Source: Sycobia sp. Sy_11 (Eukaryota > Arthropoda > Insecta > Hymenoptera > Epichrysomallidae). Taken from it: 64,000 nt of DNA. Position numbers and translations under genes: made by a program. This document shows positions 9,878-21,994 of the stretch, piece by piece (positions within the stretch are counted from its first letter, which is position 1; each line of letters begins with the position of its first letter). Location of the stretch: assembly GCA_018907035.1 (NCBI GenBank), contig JACCIC010000176.1, forward strand, positions 750,501 through 814,500. The letters run 5' to 3'. The notes under the pieces were generated by a model. The model saw nothing but the letters and a program-made list of their open reading frames with translations, searched no databases and was not told the DNA's origin.

Positions 9878-10841
9878 TGTAACGGTGCGCGTGTCCGCCT
9901 CGAGCACGAGGACGGCGGGCACGGCCGTTGCAAATCTGTGCCCGGCTGGGCTTAGCCCCGAAGGATTTCGGCGAGGGAGAGGGGCGGTCCGCGAAGGGCG
10001 AAATATCGCGTTGTGGGACGGCGCGTGGAATAGGATGGCTAATAGAGTACACTTGATGGTAATGGAAAAGAAAAGGCAGATAATTAAAATTTAAATACGG
10101 TTTAATGCCGCGGTGCCAAACATACACATATAATGCAGCGCCTATATACGAGGCGTGCGGGACGCAGGCCGAGGGTCGCCGAGGCGACGGCGCGCGGGGC
10201 GTTCGGGAAGAGAGAGAGAGAGAGAGAAAAGGGGCTGCCACTTACAGCGAGTCGGGGCTCGATGATCCCGCAGCGTGTCCTCGTCCGGCAGCAGCACCTT
10301 CCTTCACCGGGAGCGGCGGTGACGTCGCCGTCCAGAAACCCCGGGATGGGGCGGTTATTCCGCGGAGACGGGGTCTGGCGACAAGTGCGTCCGCTCGGGC
10401 CCGTCCTCAGTACGAGTGCGCTACACGCACACACAATGCCGTGGCACAAACACGCGCGTTCGGGAGTGTACCCTCCCCGAAGAAGAGGTACGTAGCGAGG
10501 GGGAACACGTGGAGCACGAGGCGTGTTCCCGTAGACGATGACCGAGACGACACCGTAACAGCAAAGAAAACAAAGCACGTGGAGCGAAAAGCCGGCTAAA
10601 ACGCGTGTTCAAAGCTCGCGGCCTTCTCTCTATCTAATCCTTCGCGCGCGTGGCCGTCTCTCCCCATTCCCCGCTCTCTCTCTCACTTACCTCTCCGCCG
10701 GTGGTTGTGCGTCGGCCTGCAATATATAAACATATAAACATTTCTACATATAAATATACAGATAAATATGTACATGCTACAGCTGGAGAGAGAGCAACGG
10801 GACGGGGAAGGCAGGCGCACGCAGTGCTTGCGTTCCTCGTC

Positions 10842-10844
<3 letters not shown>
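9878..10844 (-). repeat. gypsy-1 5' LTR (967 bp)
   Basis: Partner of 1,564-2,522 and almost identical to it. In minus-strand orientation it starts TGTGACGAGG and ends CCGTTACA, next to the primer site. Confidence 0.95.

Positions 10845-10892
<48 letters not shown>
10845..10892. repeat. (TA)n tract, right flank of gypsy-1
   Basis: Continuation of the TA microsatellite into which gypsy-1 inserted. Confidence 0.95.
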
Positions 10893-10894
<2 letters not shown>

Positions 10895-11621
10895 AACGAA
10901 GATAGATATGGACACAAGCGTAAAGCCTATATAGAAATTGTCACAACCTCTCGGTAAGGTCTTTTCCCACATACGGATTATGCCAGCGTTTCAAATCACA
11001 ATGGTAATAGTTTTTGCACACTACCTGTCTTTTTTTACCACTCTACATATAGATGGAAATTACAGTAATATATTGCTTGCTAAAATTTAGTAAGTATAAA
11101 ACTCTAATTCTTCAGTAAAAACCATTCAGCATTACAGCATTACAAACTATTCATATCTTTACATATTTATATCTCGTTATAATATACTTTATCACTCTTT
11201 ACAAGTCACCGTACTTTATGTAACTTTATAAAAAATAAATTACAGTAAAATTTTTTTTTTCAGCGTATATTGTTTTAATGATATTATGGTCGCATTAAAA
11301 TATTACCAGAAGGATATTCAGGACTCCAAGAATCCTGTTTATTTGTATTTAGAAATATAGCTGATAATGAGGATATCATTCGATAAATATTCTATGTGTC
11401 TGTAGCAATGATATCGATAAACGATGTCATCAAAAATACTGGATTGCATATGAAAAACGATGTTATCTTACACTTGCAAATCATTTTCAAAGAGTTTTTT
11501 GAAAATTCAATAGTTATGCTAAAAAAGGTGCTTACTTAGCGCAACAAGAAGACGACAATAAATTTTGAGTGATGTTGAATCTGCTAGAAACAATTGTATA
11601 AAAGCTTGAATTGTAACGAAT
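10893..11621. other. AT-rich DNA, possibly upstream part of the Polinton relic
   Basis: No clear coding frame. Short peptides between 11,410 and 11,540 could belong to the decayed polymerase that becomes recognisable at 11,622, but I cannot support it. Confidence 0.3.
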
Positions 11622-14560
11622 ATGAAACAACAAGATATTCATACATTTTTAAACTATGCATTTAAATTGGTTGAACAGCAAATTAAACCATGTTTACAAA
11701 ATCATACAGCTATTAAAATTAATACAGTGCTATTTTCAGAGTATATTGTAACTAAAAATTCAGAGCAAATAGTAGAAATAAAGTATTTTAATACAAAAAA
11801 TTCTGAAATATTTAGTACTACGAATTTAAAAGAATGGTTTGCAACGCATGTTAAAGAGTCTATTCAACGTGATATGGATGAATATCAAGAGAGAGATTCT
11901 GGCTGGTCATTGCATTCTATTCTAAAGCTTCTTTAGCTTATATATTGCACTACTTACAGCAATAGAGAAAAGACATGCATGTGACAATGTTAAGAATAAG
12001 GATAATCAATACTTTAAATGATTAGTTTTATCAACTTTATTTCCAGCTAAAGTAAATTTTAATTGACTTTCCACAAATAAGCAGTATGAAAATGTTCTCA
12101 ATTTTAAATATATTGAATTTTCAGTCAATAGAAAAGATCAATATAAAAGATAGTTAAATTTGAAAAATATAATCATAATATTTCAATTAATTTATATGCT
12201 TTTAGTAAGAGAAAAATGTCTGCCATGTACTCCCATGCTATATAACAGCTTTAAAAAAGAAAGAACATATGAATTTATTTATTCTACAAGATAACTACAA
12301 TGATGAAGATAGTGAAAGCGCAAGCATAAATGATGATAATCTCCCACCATATTATCACTATGCTTCGATAAAGAATTTATCTCACTTAATAAGTTCGCAA
12401 GTATCAAAACGTAATGGAAAAATTTACCTTTGCGATTGATGTCTACATTATTTTCTATCCGAAGAAAAATTAACATTGCATAGCATTGATTGCCAGGAAA
12501 CAAATCATTACAAAATTAAACTACCGATGGAGAAGAATAATATTTTACAGTTTAAAAACTTTTCATATAAAGAGCTTTTCATATAAAAAATGATTTTTAT
12601 ATTTGCAGATTTTGAATATATATTAGAAAAAATAGAAAATCTGAAATATGTACAGCAATGACATAAAGAATTTAATGTTGGTCTTTTTACAAAATGTAGT
12701 TTTGATGTAGCAAAATTGGTATACCACAATAATAAACAATTCGATAAAGAAATAGGATCATTACCTGTTGAATGCTTCATGTAGAAATTAAAAGAAAACA
12801 AATAGCATAATTACATGAGAATTCAAAACCAATGAATAGATTTACAGATATTGAAATCTTAAATTATGGAAAAGCAAAAATTTGTCATATTTGTGAAAAG
12901 AATTTCAATTATGACGATACAAGAGTTAGTGTCTTTGTCATCTCATAGGATAATAAGTTTATTTTCGGGTTTTATATTATCAATTCTGTAAAATTGAAAT
13001 ATCAAATACAGATATCGCTGTCTTGCGCATAATTTATGTAATTTCAATTATAATGAAAAGTTATACCAGTTATATTCCATAATTTACTAGGGTATCATTC
13101 ATATCTATTCAGTAAAGAGCTAGAAAAAAAATTCTGAATGTTGAGTAAATCTTCTAACAGAAAATAATGAAAAATTATCTCATTTACAAAATCTGTAAAA
13201 GACATAGATATTAGTTTCAGATTTATTGATTCATTTCGCATTATGCCTTGTGTTCTCGATAAATTACCTTCACATCGCAAAGAACATCGTATTTTAGAAA
13301 ACACTTTTATGAATGATTTGCGAACAACTAATCGAATTAAATTACTTTAAAAAAAGGAATCTTCCTATACGAATATTCTTCATCCTTTGATCGATTAGGA
13401 GAGACACAGTAACCAGCAAAATATGGATTTTATAGTAATTTAAATAATTCAACCATTGCTGATGAAGATTCTAAGCATTCTCAACTAGTGTGATAAAAAT
13501 TTGTTATTAAAACTTTAGGTGGCTATTCATATTTATATTAGGTTGTCAAATATCTCCCTTCCGCCTTTTTGTTTTATGAATTTCGCGGCTATGTACAAAG
13601 CGCTACAGAGCTCGTATCTGGCAATACGATACATCAGTTGAAAGGTCTTGACAGAACGTACAAAACGATGCTATGCATGATTAGTTTGGATATTGCGTTC
13701 AAAAGTTATAGACGTGTAAACATGGAGTTTACTAACGCCGAAATTCGCGGTATTTTAAAGTTTTCCTTCGTCAAAGGTAAATCCGCTAGAGGAACGTTCC
13801 ATGAGATTAATGATGTTTTGGGGAATGGCACGCTATCACTTCGAACCGAAGAGAAAGGGTTTCGTCGATTCAGAGCCGGTGAAAACGACACCATGGATAA
13901 GCCAGTTTGCGAAAGACCTGTGACGATGAATACCGATCAAATTATGGAATTTATCGAGTTTGACTGCATGTGGGATCTTGCGACATCGCCCAGGATACGA
14001 GAGTTAGTCACCAAACTATTTTAAACCATCTGCAGAAGGCTGGATACAAAAAAAGCTTGATGTTTAATATAATAGAAAATGCGAAACATAGTAGGTGAAA
14101 ACTGTAACTTATTATATACAGATACTGATTATCTTATATACGAAGTACAAAAGATCGATATGTATGACTTGATGCGGAAGAATAGTCATGAATTTGATAC
14201 ATCAGATTATCCTTAGAATAATCTTTATCACATGTCCCAGAAAAATAAGAAAATTATTCGGTGAATCAAGGATGAATGTAATGGTAGAATTTTAACTGGA
14301 TTTCTTGGATTGAAAATTAAACTGTATAATATGAATATTTAATGAAAATGTCAAACCAAGAAAGCCAAGGGTATTAAAAGTGTAGTATTGAAAAATACAA
14401 TAAGTGTGGAAGATTATATATAATGCTTGGAAGAAAACACTATCATATTTAGAGATCAGTTTAATATTCGCTTAAGATTTCCTATTCTAAAAAAGGAAAA
14501 ATAAAATGAAATAGCTTTGAAAATGCCCAAATACTAAAACTATCTACTGAACAAGTTGAA
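11622..14560 (+). pseudogene. Decayed Polinton-type protein-primed family B DNA polymerase
   Basis: The intact piece at 11,622-11,936 ends QERDSGWSLHSILKLL, an N-terminal pattern I recognise from insect Polinton-type pPolB genes. Further peptides follow with stops and frameshifts: a cysteine-containing segment around 12,360-12,490 (YYHYASIKNLSHLISSQ), an exonuclease-like FADFEYILEK near 12,600, and KTLGGYSYLY near 13,510. After the mariner fragment the gene resumes in the C-terminal region with the motif C LLYTDTD (about 14,110) and IRLRF near 14,465. The central polymerase region (motifs A and B) is missing. Polintons are large self-synthesising DNA transposons related to adintoviruses; no capsid gene is recognisable nearby. 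The family call is from memory of the protein pattern. Confidence 0.75.
13541..14058 (+). mobile_element. Truncated mariner inside the Polinton polymerase
   Basis: It begins after a TA with the terminal-repeat-like GGTTGTCAAATATC. It encodes the N-terminal, DNA-binding half of a mariner transposase (MEFTNAEIRGILKFSF, FRRFRAGEND and RPVTMNTDQIMEFIE). The frame then shifts to NHLQKAGYKK at about 14,025-14,055. It stops where polymerase sequence resumes, so the catalytic half and the right end are absent. Confidence 0.7.
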
Positions 14561-14860
14561 ACCGAAATAGAAGAAGGTACAGGTTGTAAGCTTAGTAGAT
14601 TGCTCAATTAAACAAGTCAGAACTCGCATGGGAGACGAGGCAAGCGATAAGACTTTACAAAGGTCATTTGAGCAAATCCGGATTGAAATAGTGAGCGGTG
14701 AGCGAGACAGCCTGTGTACATAATGGAAAATGGAGGAGAGATAGACCTTATGGAAAGAGAAAAACAACCGAAAAACAAGATGCCTATTGCTTGATTGTCC
14801 GGAAGTAGGCTTTCGAAGCACTGGTTCTGAAAAAAAACAACATACACAAACACATATTTT
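14561..14860. other. No recognisable gene
   Basis: Mixed-composition DNA after the polymerase relic. No conserved peptide was found. Confidence 0.4.
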
Positions 14861-15255
14861 TTCGTAAAGGAACTGTTCAACTGAGTCCTAAAAAGACGTT
14901 CCATGATGCTGAGTCACTTGCTCAAGTAATAACACAGGTAACGGCTGCTCATTTCATATATTTATCAAAGACAGTGTAAAATTAGAGAATTCATCTCTTC
15001 AGTTTTTTTTTTAATTTTAATTGTAAATAGTATAAAATAATTATATAAAAAACATTGTTAAGTTTTAAAAAAAGAAACAGAAATTACATGATTACAAAAA
15101 TCAAGAAAGTTAATATGAAATTTGGGTGGAAAACAGTGGTCGAGCTTGATAGTGAATTCCGATTTTTATTACCTAACCAAATTTGAAAGGCTTTAATGAA
15201 AGAAGAAAGATTTTTTAACAATATGTGCGAGTATGCAAATAAACTTAACCTTTAG
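14861..15255 (+). pseudogene. Decayed ORF of unknown function downstream of the Polinton polymerase
   Basis: Two peptide stretches in the same orientation look like pieces of one protein: 14,862-14,978 (containing QLSPKKTFHDAESLAQVI) and 15,080-15,255 (containing MKFGWKTVVELDSEFRFLLP). Both end at stops. I do not recognise a family. The position could mean a Polinton accessory gene, but that is speculation. Confidence 0.35.
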
Positions 15256-15257
15256 AT

Positions 15258-16561
15258 AAAAATATCTTTTTATACCATTTTATTGTTCTCTGAGTGTTTC
15301 GGTCAAAAATAATCTTTTATCGATTTGATCTACTCTTCCGATATTTTTGTTATAATCAACTATGCAAATTGATTTCACTCTATACTGACCAGTCTTGTAA
15401 TCTGTCTTTCCGGTATTTGTAACTCCCGATTCGTGCATAGATGATATCATGTACACCTTTTTTTATCTTGCCACTTCAAGACCATCCAAATCAAATTGTG
15501 CGTAACTTGAGCTGCCCCTTTTTGCAATTTCAGATCCAAGAAAAAAAATCCCTTTCTATTTTTTCTGACTGTACCACACATACCTGTGTCTTTCTCTGAT
15601 AGAAATTCTGCCAATATTGGAGATGAGTACCAATTATCCGTATAAATGATGTGACCTTTATTAGAATAAGGTTTCATCATGTGTACGACAGCATTGCCAA
15701 AAACGCTTAATTCAAAATGGTCACAGTCAGTATTAACCCCTGTATAGATTTATAAAGTCTAAGATCATTCCTGCCTCAAAATCAACTACTACATATATTT
15801 TGATACCGAATCTGTGACGTTTTAGTGGTAGGTACTGTTTGAAGGCTAAGCGTCCTTTCCATAGAAGAAGACTTTACTCGATACACAACTTTTCCGGTGG
15901 AGCATAAATATTCGAAAACTTTTTTTTCAAGTTATCAAGAATAGTTTCTACTTTTTAAGTGGGTAATCAGACACAATTTCGTTGTTTTGAAAATCTAGAA
16001 AACGTAAAATTTGATAGTATCGATTGCGAGACATTATTTTTGAAAATATAGGAATCGATAAAGTGGGACAAGTGCTCCAATAATTTTTGAAGCTCCCTTT
16101 TACAACATATCCCATCAGAATAGATAGAGTAAAAAATATCAATAGCTCTTCCTTTGTTAAATCTTTTCATTTAGCCTTTTTTTCACCATGTGATTCTGAA
16201 TTTTCATTTTGATCGTGGTTAGTTTCATTGCAAATGTAATGAAGAAGAGCGTTATCAAAAAATTCAATGAGTTCATTTCCTTTTATTTCTATATATTGAA
16301 TCCTAAATTTGGAACTAAATATTTTGATAGATGTAAAATATCTGTGTTGTAAAATGTCTCTAGACCTGAAACATACTCGATGTCATTATTATCCAAATCA
16401 GCTATTTCTTCACCAGCCTCAAATTCTACTTCCGAATGTTGGTATGAGAATTGCATGTTTTTTAAGTCGACGCTGCATATTGTGTTTTTATGCATAAATG
16501 ACAATGTATTAAATATATATACATATATATTAATAAATATTAATAAATAAATTAAAGTCAA
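15258..16561 (-). pseudogene. Decayed piggyBac-family transposase
   Basis: Read on the minus strand in broken frames: an acidic N-terminus near 16,400, then CNETNHDQN near 16,220, then a core segment (MSRNRYYQILRFLDFQNNE, 15,985-16,040), then the catalytic-region peptide GHIIYTDNWYSSPILAEFL (about 15,600-15,660) followed by CGTVRKNRKG, and a C-terminal DYNKNIGRVDQIDKR-like piece near 15,340. This order matches a DDE_Tnp_1_7 (piggyBac) transposase. Several stops and frameshifts make it inactive. No TTAA-flanked termini were located. Confidence 0.8.
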
Positions 16562-16745
16562 TAATCAGTTGAGTTTTTTGGACATCAATGTTATTAGATA
16601 TAATAATAATAAAATGAAGCTTAATTGGTATAGAAAACCTACTTGGTCAGGTAGATTTTTAGATTTTGATCCACACCATCAATTCGGAAACAAAATTGAG
16701 ACACGGAAAGGTGCCATTGACAAAGCAATAAAATTGTCTTTCTTT
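16562..16745 (+). pseudogene. Penelope-like RT fragment
   Basis: About 60 codons matching the RT C-terminal region of the PLE at 43.8-45.2 kb (SFLDINVIRYNNNKMKLNWY and KPTWSGRFLDF, then HHQFGNKI). It ends at a junction with the dispersed repeat that follows. Confidence 0.8.
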
Positions 16746-16766
16746 AGGATACAAATTCTAAAGATA

Positions 16767-16995
16767 CATTCAATTGAGCTACCCTGGTAGTAATAGTTTA
16801 AGCGGACAATTTGAGTTGATATTTGTGATTCAAGACGTCGCCTATTGGGCGCTGGTGAAACTGAATGCTAAGATAGTTTACTTAATTTATTGATGAAAGT
16901 AAAATGATTTTCGATAAAAAAACATAGCCTATAACCTTACGAAAATAATATACAATTTATATGTCAAATTCTAGGGCAATCAGTTCTGTAGTTTT
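16767..16995 (+). repeat. Dispersed repeat, inverted partner at 21,985-22,215
   Basis: The sequence from CATTCAATTGAGCT through TTTAAGCGG, GATTCAAGA and AAAAAACATAGCCT matches the reverse complement of 21,985-22,215 at about 75-80 percent by eye. Both copies lie next to (TA)n tracts at the same end. Non-coding, class unknown. Confidence 0.65.
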
Positions 16996-17078
16996 TTGTT
17001 TCTTGTGTACATACAAAAACACGCCTTTGTCCTTATAAATTAGTATGATATGACATAATATGATATGATATAATAATA

Positions 17079-17080
<2 letters not shown>

Positions 17081-17114
<34 letters not shown>
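17081..17114. repeat. (TA)n microsatellite
   Basis: A pure TA run about 90 bp beyond the dispersed repeat. Confidence 0.95.
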
Positions 17115-17117
<3 letters not shown>

Positions 17118-18397
17118 AAAATGCATAGACGCAAAAATATATTTTAATGAGATCTACAACTTTTATTTTAAATATATTTACAAATATTTCGTACTTGCTC
17201 TGATCAACTTGAATAACCTTCATTCTTGTTTTGATTTTATGCAATTTGCATTTTCAATGCCTTTACATTTCAACCAAAAGTCACTATAAACTTCCAAAAA
17301 TATATAAATTTTCATCACAATCGATTTAGGCGATTTTGGAATGTTTTAAAACGTTAGATTTAGAACGATAGGAATGTTTTAAAATTTTTGCTTTTACAAT
17401 GAACATAGATATCTATCTTTTTTTCGAAAAAAATATTGGCGGATAATCTTGATGAAAGAAAATAGGATTTTGTGCCTGAGCTTTTTTACGATATCAAAAA
17501 ATTTTAACATGCTTTTTTACGATATCAAAAAATTTTAACATATCTTCTGCCTTTATATTTATTCAAATTGGTTTCAACTGATAAAATTAATTACGATTTG
17601 CATTTTCATTTTTATTAGAGGAAAAAAGGCCACATTTTTAGAATTCAATTTTAAACATAAAGTTATTTATATATAATGATTCAATTGACTGAATAAATAA
17701 CTTTTAATTTAGTATGATAATAGTCCGTGTGGTCCACACGCTTGGAAAACATATTTCCTAAATAAAATTCTATAAATTATATATTGTATAGGCGACTATA
17801 ATAGACATAGGAAATTGAAACACAATTTCGCTTGTAAAGATTGATATTCAAAATGCATATTGAAAAAGATTTTATGGTTGAAAATCATTTTTTTATTTAT
17901 TGTAATCTGGGATTATTTGTGAAATTTTCATTAATACACATTTTTATATAATTTAAAATGTTATATCCTGTTCGAACCTTCATTACTCATCGGAAATTAT
18001 TTATATATAAAATTATATTATATAAGGGAATATTGGAATAATAAGTAGATGATTCTTTTTTGTTCTAACTTTCACAAGTTAGAAACGATAACATTTTAAA
18101 GTAATGAAATCATAATTCCTAAATATGTATTTCTGGAAGATGAAAGTGAGAAGCGTTTTGTTTAAAGTGATTTATTAAATCTTTTTATTATTTGTTTTGT
18201 AGAATATTACAGTATATAGAATATTATGTTATTTTGAAACAATAAAGCAAAATTAAAAGTAAATTGAAAAATTAATGGAATGAAAATGAATTTTTTATTG
18301 AAAAGTACCTACACCAGAATTTTTCAATATTTGAAACTTACATCTATTAGGATGTGTTGGTAGAGTGTAGAAATTGAATTTTTATAGCGAAATGAGT

Positions 18398-18400
<3 letters not shown>
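17115..18400. other. AT-rich DNA without a gene
   Basis: No coding signal. At 17,480-17,541 a unit of about 31 bp containing TTTTTTACGATATC is present twice in tandem. Confidence 0.6.

Positions 18401-18401
<1 letters not shown>

Positions 18402-18443
<42 letters not shown>
18402..18443. repeat. (TA)n tract, left of the GC-rich block
   Basis: A TA run that stops at 18,443 and resumes at 19,576, so the intervening block looks like an insertion into it. Confidence 0.9.
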
Positions 18444-18444
<1 letters not shown>

Positions 18445-18447
<3 letters not shown>

Positions 18448-19575
18448 ACCCCGAAATCGGGTTATTACTTACTATTTGTGTGCATGTGTGTGTGGACTCT
18501 TCCACGCTGCTGGTTGTGCACTCCGCTGGAAAGGGGACGGGGAACGAGAAATGAACTACGCGAGTGGCTTTATCGGATTATGACAATATTAACATTTATT
18601 TATACAAAAAGACTATTTACAATAATAAAGTAGTACATACACTATGTACTGGTTGCGGGTTCCGCGACATTACGTTAATTATTTATAAAACTACTCAATC
18701 GTACAAACTACTCAGGGAGGGGGGAAACGGAACGGGACGCATTCGATATAACACACGTGGGAACGACGGTACATTAGAAGATTACATACCATAGATTATA
18801 TGCAATTCACACGCTAAATCATTTACTACCGCATAAAATTACAAGATGGAATAACGATAGAATTTACGTGGCTACGCGCGATATACACCTAACAATTGAG
18901 ATTAAGCGGGCGCGGCGGTGGGCCAGGAGCCTAGCTATATGCACGCATGAATAATTACGACAAAAAGTATAAGGCTACTTGCCGCCGATGACGACGATGC
19001 TGTCGCTGGCCGAAAGCTCGCTGATGCTCGCTGGTGCTCGCTGCCGTCGCCTGATGTCAGGGCGACCCGGTGCGCGCTCTCTTTCTTCTCGCTGATGGCT
19101 CGCGCGGTTGCGCGTGGCTGCGGCTCGTAGCCGCTGATGGCGTCGCTGGCTCGCGACGGTACACAAACGGTAGCGCGTAGGCACTAGTGCTCTCACTGTC
19201 CGGGGTTGCCGCGGGGATGTCGCCGCGTATCTTTTCGTCGTCTCCGATGTGTTTGCACGAAGTTTATGCCAAGGCAAACTTGTAACTCGTCACCGAAAAG
19301 GAATCTACAATGGCGACCTGATCTATATGGTTCGAAACGAACGAAAGGCGAAACACGAGAACGGTAATTCAAGGCGGTACCAATCGAAGGTGCGTCGAAA
19401 AGTAGGAACTCCGGGGACGAAAGAGAAAGTGCAAATGAAGTTCATTCCGAACTTCCTACGTACAGTTGCGCTTCCAGCGCCCTCGAGGCTCGCGCGTATC
19501 GTTTCGCGAACTCAGACGAACACTCGCGGTTTCACACGAGCGCTCTAACCTACCACCGCCGTTCGGGCGGTTACA
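18445..19575. mobile_element. LTR-like GC-rich insertion (possible solo LTR)
   Basis: A block of about 1.13 kb, much more GC-rich than its surroundings and bounded on both sides by (TA)n. The right end reads GGCGGTTACA, resembling the CCGTTACA end of the gypsy-1 LTR. The left end (ATTACCCCGAAATCGGG) lacks a TG or CA terminus. Both ends carry short palindromes (ACCCCGAAATCGGGT; ACCGCC with GGCGGT). No ORF looks real; the 100-residue minus-strand frame is compositional. Solo LTR is my best guess. Confidence 0.4.
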
Positions 19576-19597
19576 ATATATATATATATATATTACA

Positions 19598-20539
19598 ATG
19601 ATGGTTTTGAGCTTTTATCTCGGAAAATAAGGAAAATGAAACCAAAATTTCCAAATAACCGTTAAACATCTCATGAAACTATATATTTTTACTTCTATAA
19701 AGTTTTTGAAAACAGCGTATCTACGTTTCATTCTCCAAATAATGAATAGAGAAAAACCTTTGAACGCATTTTTCTCAGGACAACTACTAGTAGAGAAAAA
19801 ATTTATACAACAAAAAAGAAGTTTATAATCATTTATATAATAATTGTTCGAAATATTTTTAAAATTGTTTCTTATTATATAATATCATATATAAAATTGT
19901 GTCTGTACCAACAGCCAAGTCGATTTTCAGGAACTTTTGCTTGTTGCCTCCGCTTCAACTCATCGATCAGGTCAAGTTGATGAGTGCTCCAGTTAATTTC
20001 CCACCCAGTCTCTTGCTAGTGGACTGTCATTGATTTTACACCTCTTTAGGTTTCGATGGTATACCTTTCCAAAAAACTTGTACTATAACCCCTTTCTCAG
20101 TCGCGCTCAAATTCAACTTCTCAAAATCAAATGACTACATGCCAACATACGTGAGAACAACAAAAAAAAATTCATAAAGTATCCTCGACGAGTCACGTAC
20201 GGGCGAACACGACGCGATGAAACTCGTGAGAACTCATATCGGACTGGGCAAACAGCAGAAAAAAAAACAAAAAGCAAGCAAAATCTTCTTTTTCAGTGCT
20301 AGTGCTACTCTCAAAGACTCTTACGAATAACTAAATATGAGAAAAAATATATAAAAATATTATAAAAATTATATAAATCCCACGGTAGGACTCGGTGTTG
20401 TGTGTTTTTCATTAATCTTGCTTTTCAAATTCTTTAACAGTGATTATTCCCTCGTCCTCATCAGCCCTTCTCTATGTACGCGTAACTTTTCTTGAGACCC
20501 CTATGCTTGCATCCGCCTATCAGCCATTCATTCACTGTA
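19598..20539. other. No recognisable gene
   Basis: AT-rich, with a moderately balanced stretch at 19,905-20,250 that shows no conserved peptide. Confidence 0.45.
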
Positions 20540-21780
20540 CAAGGTGTGTTAAAAAAATAACGATAAAAAAATAACGTTTTATGAAAAAAATTTATTCATA
20601 ATTATCTATTTTGTCTCCTCCAAAGTAATCTCCCTCGGATATAATGTACTTGTGACAAAGCTTTTTTCAATTCTCGAAATACTTTTGAAATCCGATCTTT
20701 GTAATAGCTTTTAGCTCTTTCAGAAATTCACTGTTAATATCATCTATGCTTGTAAAACGACGGCCTTTTAATGTTCTCTTTATTTTTGGAAATAGAAAAA
20801 AAGTCACATGGAGCCATATGTGGCGAATATGGATGCTGAGGCATAGTTAAAGTTTTGTTTTTGATCAAAAATTCACGAACAAACAATGAAGTGTGAGCAG
20901 GTGCATTATCGTGATGCAAAAGCCATGAATTGTTTTGCCACAAATCCGGGAGTTTTCTTCGGATTGGTTCGTGGAAACGGCGTTGAACGTGTAGATAGTA
21001 TTCATTATTGATTGTTTGACCTTGTGGCAAAAATGTATGATGCACTATGCCATTAAAATCGAAGAAAACAGTGAGCATAACCTTCACATGACCGCATTTG
21101 TAGAGCCTTTTTCGATCTTGGCGATCCAGAATGCCTCCACTGGGACGATTGAGCCTTAGTTTCGACATCATATCCATAAATCCAAGTTTCGTCACCTATT
21201 ATAATACGTTTTAGTAGTTCTGCATCGTGATTAACGTCATTCAGCGACTCCTGAGCAACATTCATTCGCCGCTGTATTTGTTCGAACTCAACAATTTTGA
21301 AACAAATTTTGTTGCAACACGTTTCATATTAAAATATCCGGAAAAATTCCATGACATGAGCCAACTGATATGCCAGCATTATCAGCGACTTCTCGGTGTG
21401 ATTCGGCGATCGTTCATAATCATTTCTTTTACTTTTTTCACGTTTTCATCGTTTGCCAATGTCCTTGGGCGTCTCGGTCATTCGTTATCTTCAACGTTTT
21501 TCCGGGCATCTTAACAGACTCACCGTATGCCATTGTTAACATTTTACAAACTTCACTACACTTTATTCCATTTTTTACGTAAAATTGAATACAACATGAG
21601 CTCGAAAAAACACGTCTAGCGTTAGCGGCTGCTATTTGAAAAATAACCAATGAATATTGCAGAAAACTATATCGTACTTCAGGGGCATGCGTAGCAACAT
21701 AATAAAAAAAATTTTATACAGGCGGACTATTCAAATCCACGAAATTTAAAAATTCTCGTTACTTTTTGAACACAAAAAAC
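20540..21780 (-). mobile_element. Decayed mariner element (third family in window)
   Basis: The left end starts CAAGGTGTGTTAAAAA after a TA. The right end, read inverted, carries a matching GTGTTCAAAAAGTAACGA, so terminal inverted repeats are partly preserved. The minus-strand transposase is broken. The N-terminus lies at about 21,440-21,600 (FYVKNGIKCSEVCKML), GDETWIYGYDVETKAQSSQW is near 21,150-21,210, and a long piece at 20,740-21,195 contains WLLHHDNAPAHTS and PYSPHMAPCDFF. The three catalytic aspartates of the DD34D triad (GDE, HDN and CDF) are present, but frameshifts and missing linkers disable the gene. Confidence 0.85.
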
Positions 21781-21957
21781 AATGCCTCTCTCTCTATAAA
21801 GCTCGCTAGCACTAGCGGATAATATCTGAGGATATTCCCGTTAGTAAGGAAAAAGAGGGGAATATATGTGTGTTGAGATGAAATGTGTATAGATATAGAA
21901 AAAAATAGGTATCTTTTTTAATATAATAAAACGGTATTATTTTCAAATATAAATTAA

Positions 21958-21992
<35 letters not shown>
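21958..21992. repeat. (TA)n microsatellite
   Basis: A TA run adjoining the inverted copy of the dispersed repeat. Confidence 0.9.

Positions 21993-21994
<2 letters not shown>

Larger units (their letters stand above)
1564..10844 (-). mobile_element. gypsy-1: full-length Ty3/gypsy LTR retrotransposon
   Basis: A 9,281-bp element. On the minus strand the order is 5' LTR (9,878-10,844), primer-binding site, about 1.47 kb leader, gag, a pol with protease, RT, RNase H and integrase, polypurine tract, and 3' LTR (1,564-2,522). The RT-RNase H-IN order places it in Ty3/gypsy. The LTRs differ by one substitution and three small indels, so insertion was recent. There is no env-like ORF. One frameshift inside RT, and a protease motif reading DAG, suggest that this copy is not autonomous as read. 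Confidence 0.95.

Noticed and set aside
18975..19277. Basic 100-residue minus-strand ORF
   Set aside because: Arg/Ala/Ser-rich compositional frame in a GC-rich LTR-like block with overlapping frames; no conserved motif.
20740..21195. Loss of the third catalytic Asp in the 20.7-kb mariner (SPH where SPD is usual)
   Set aside because: Counting 34 residues from HDN places the catalytic Asp at CDFF, which is intact; SPD is not the catalytic position.
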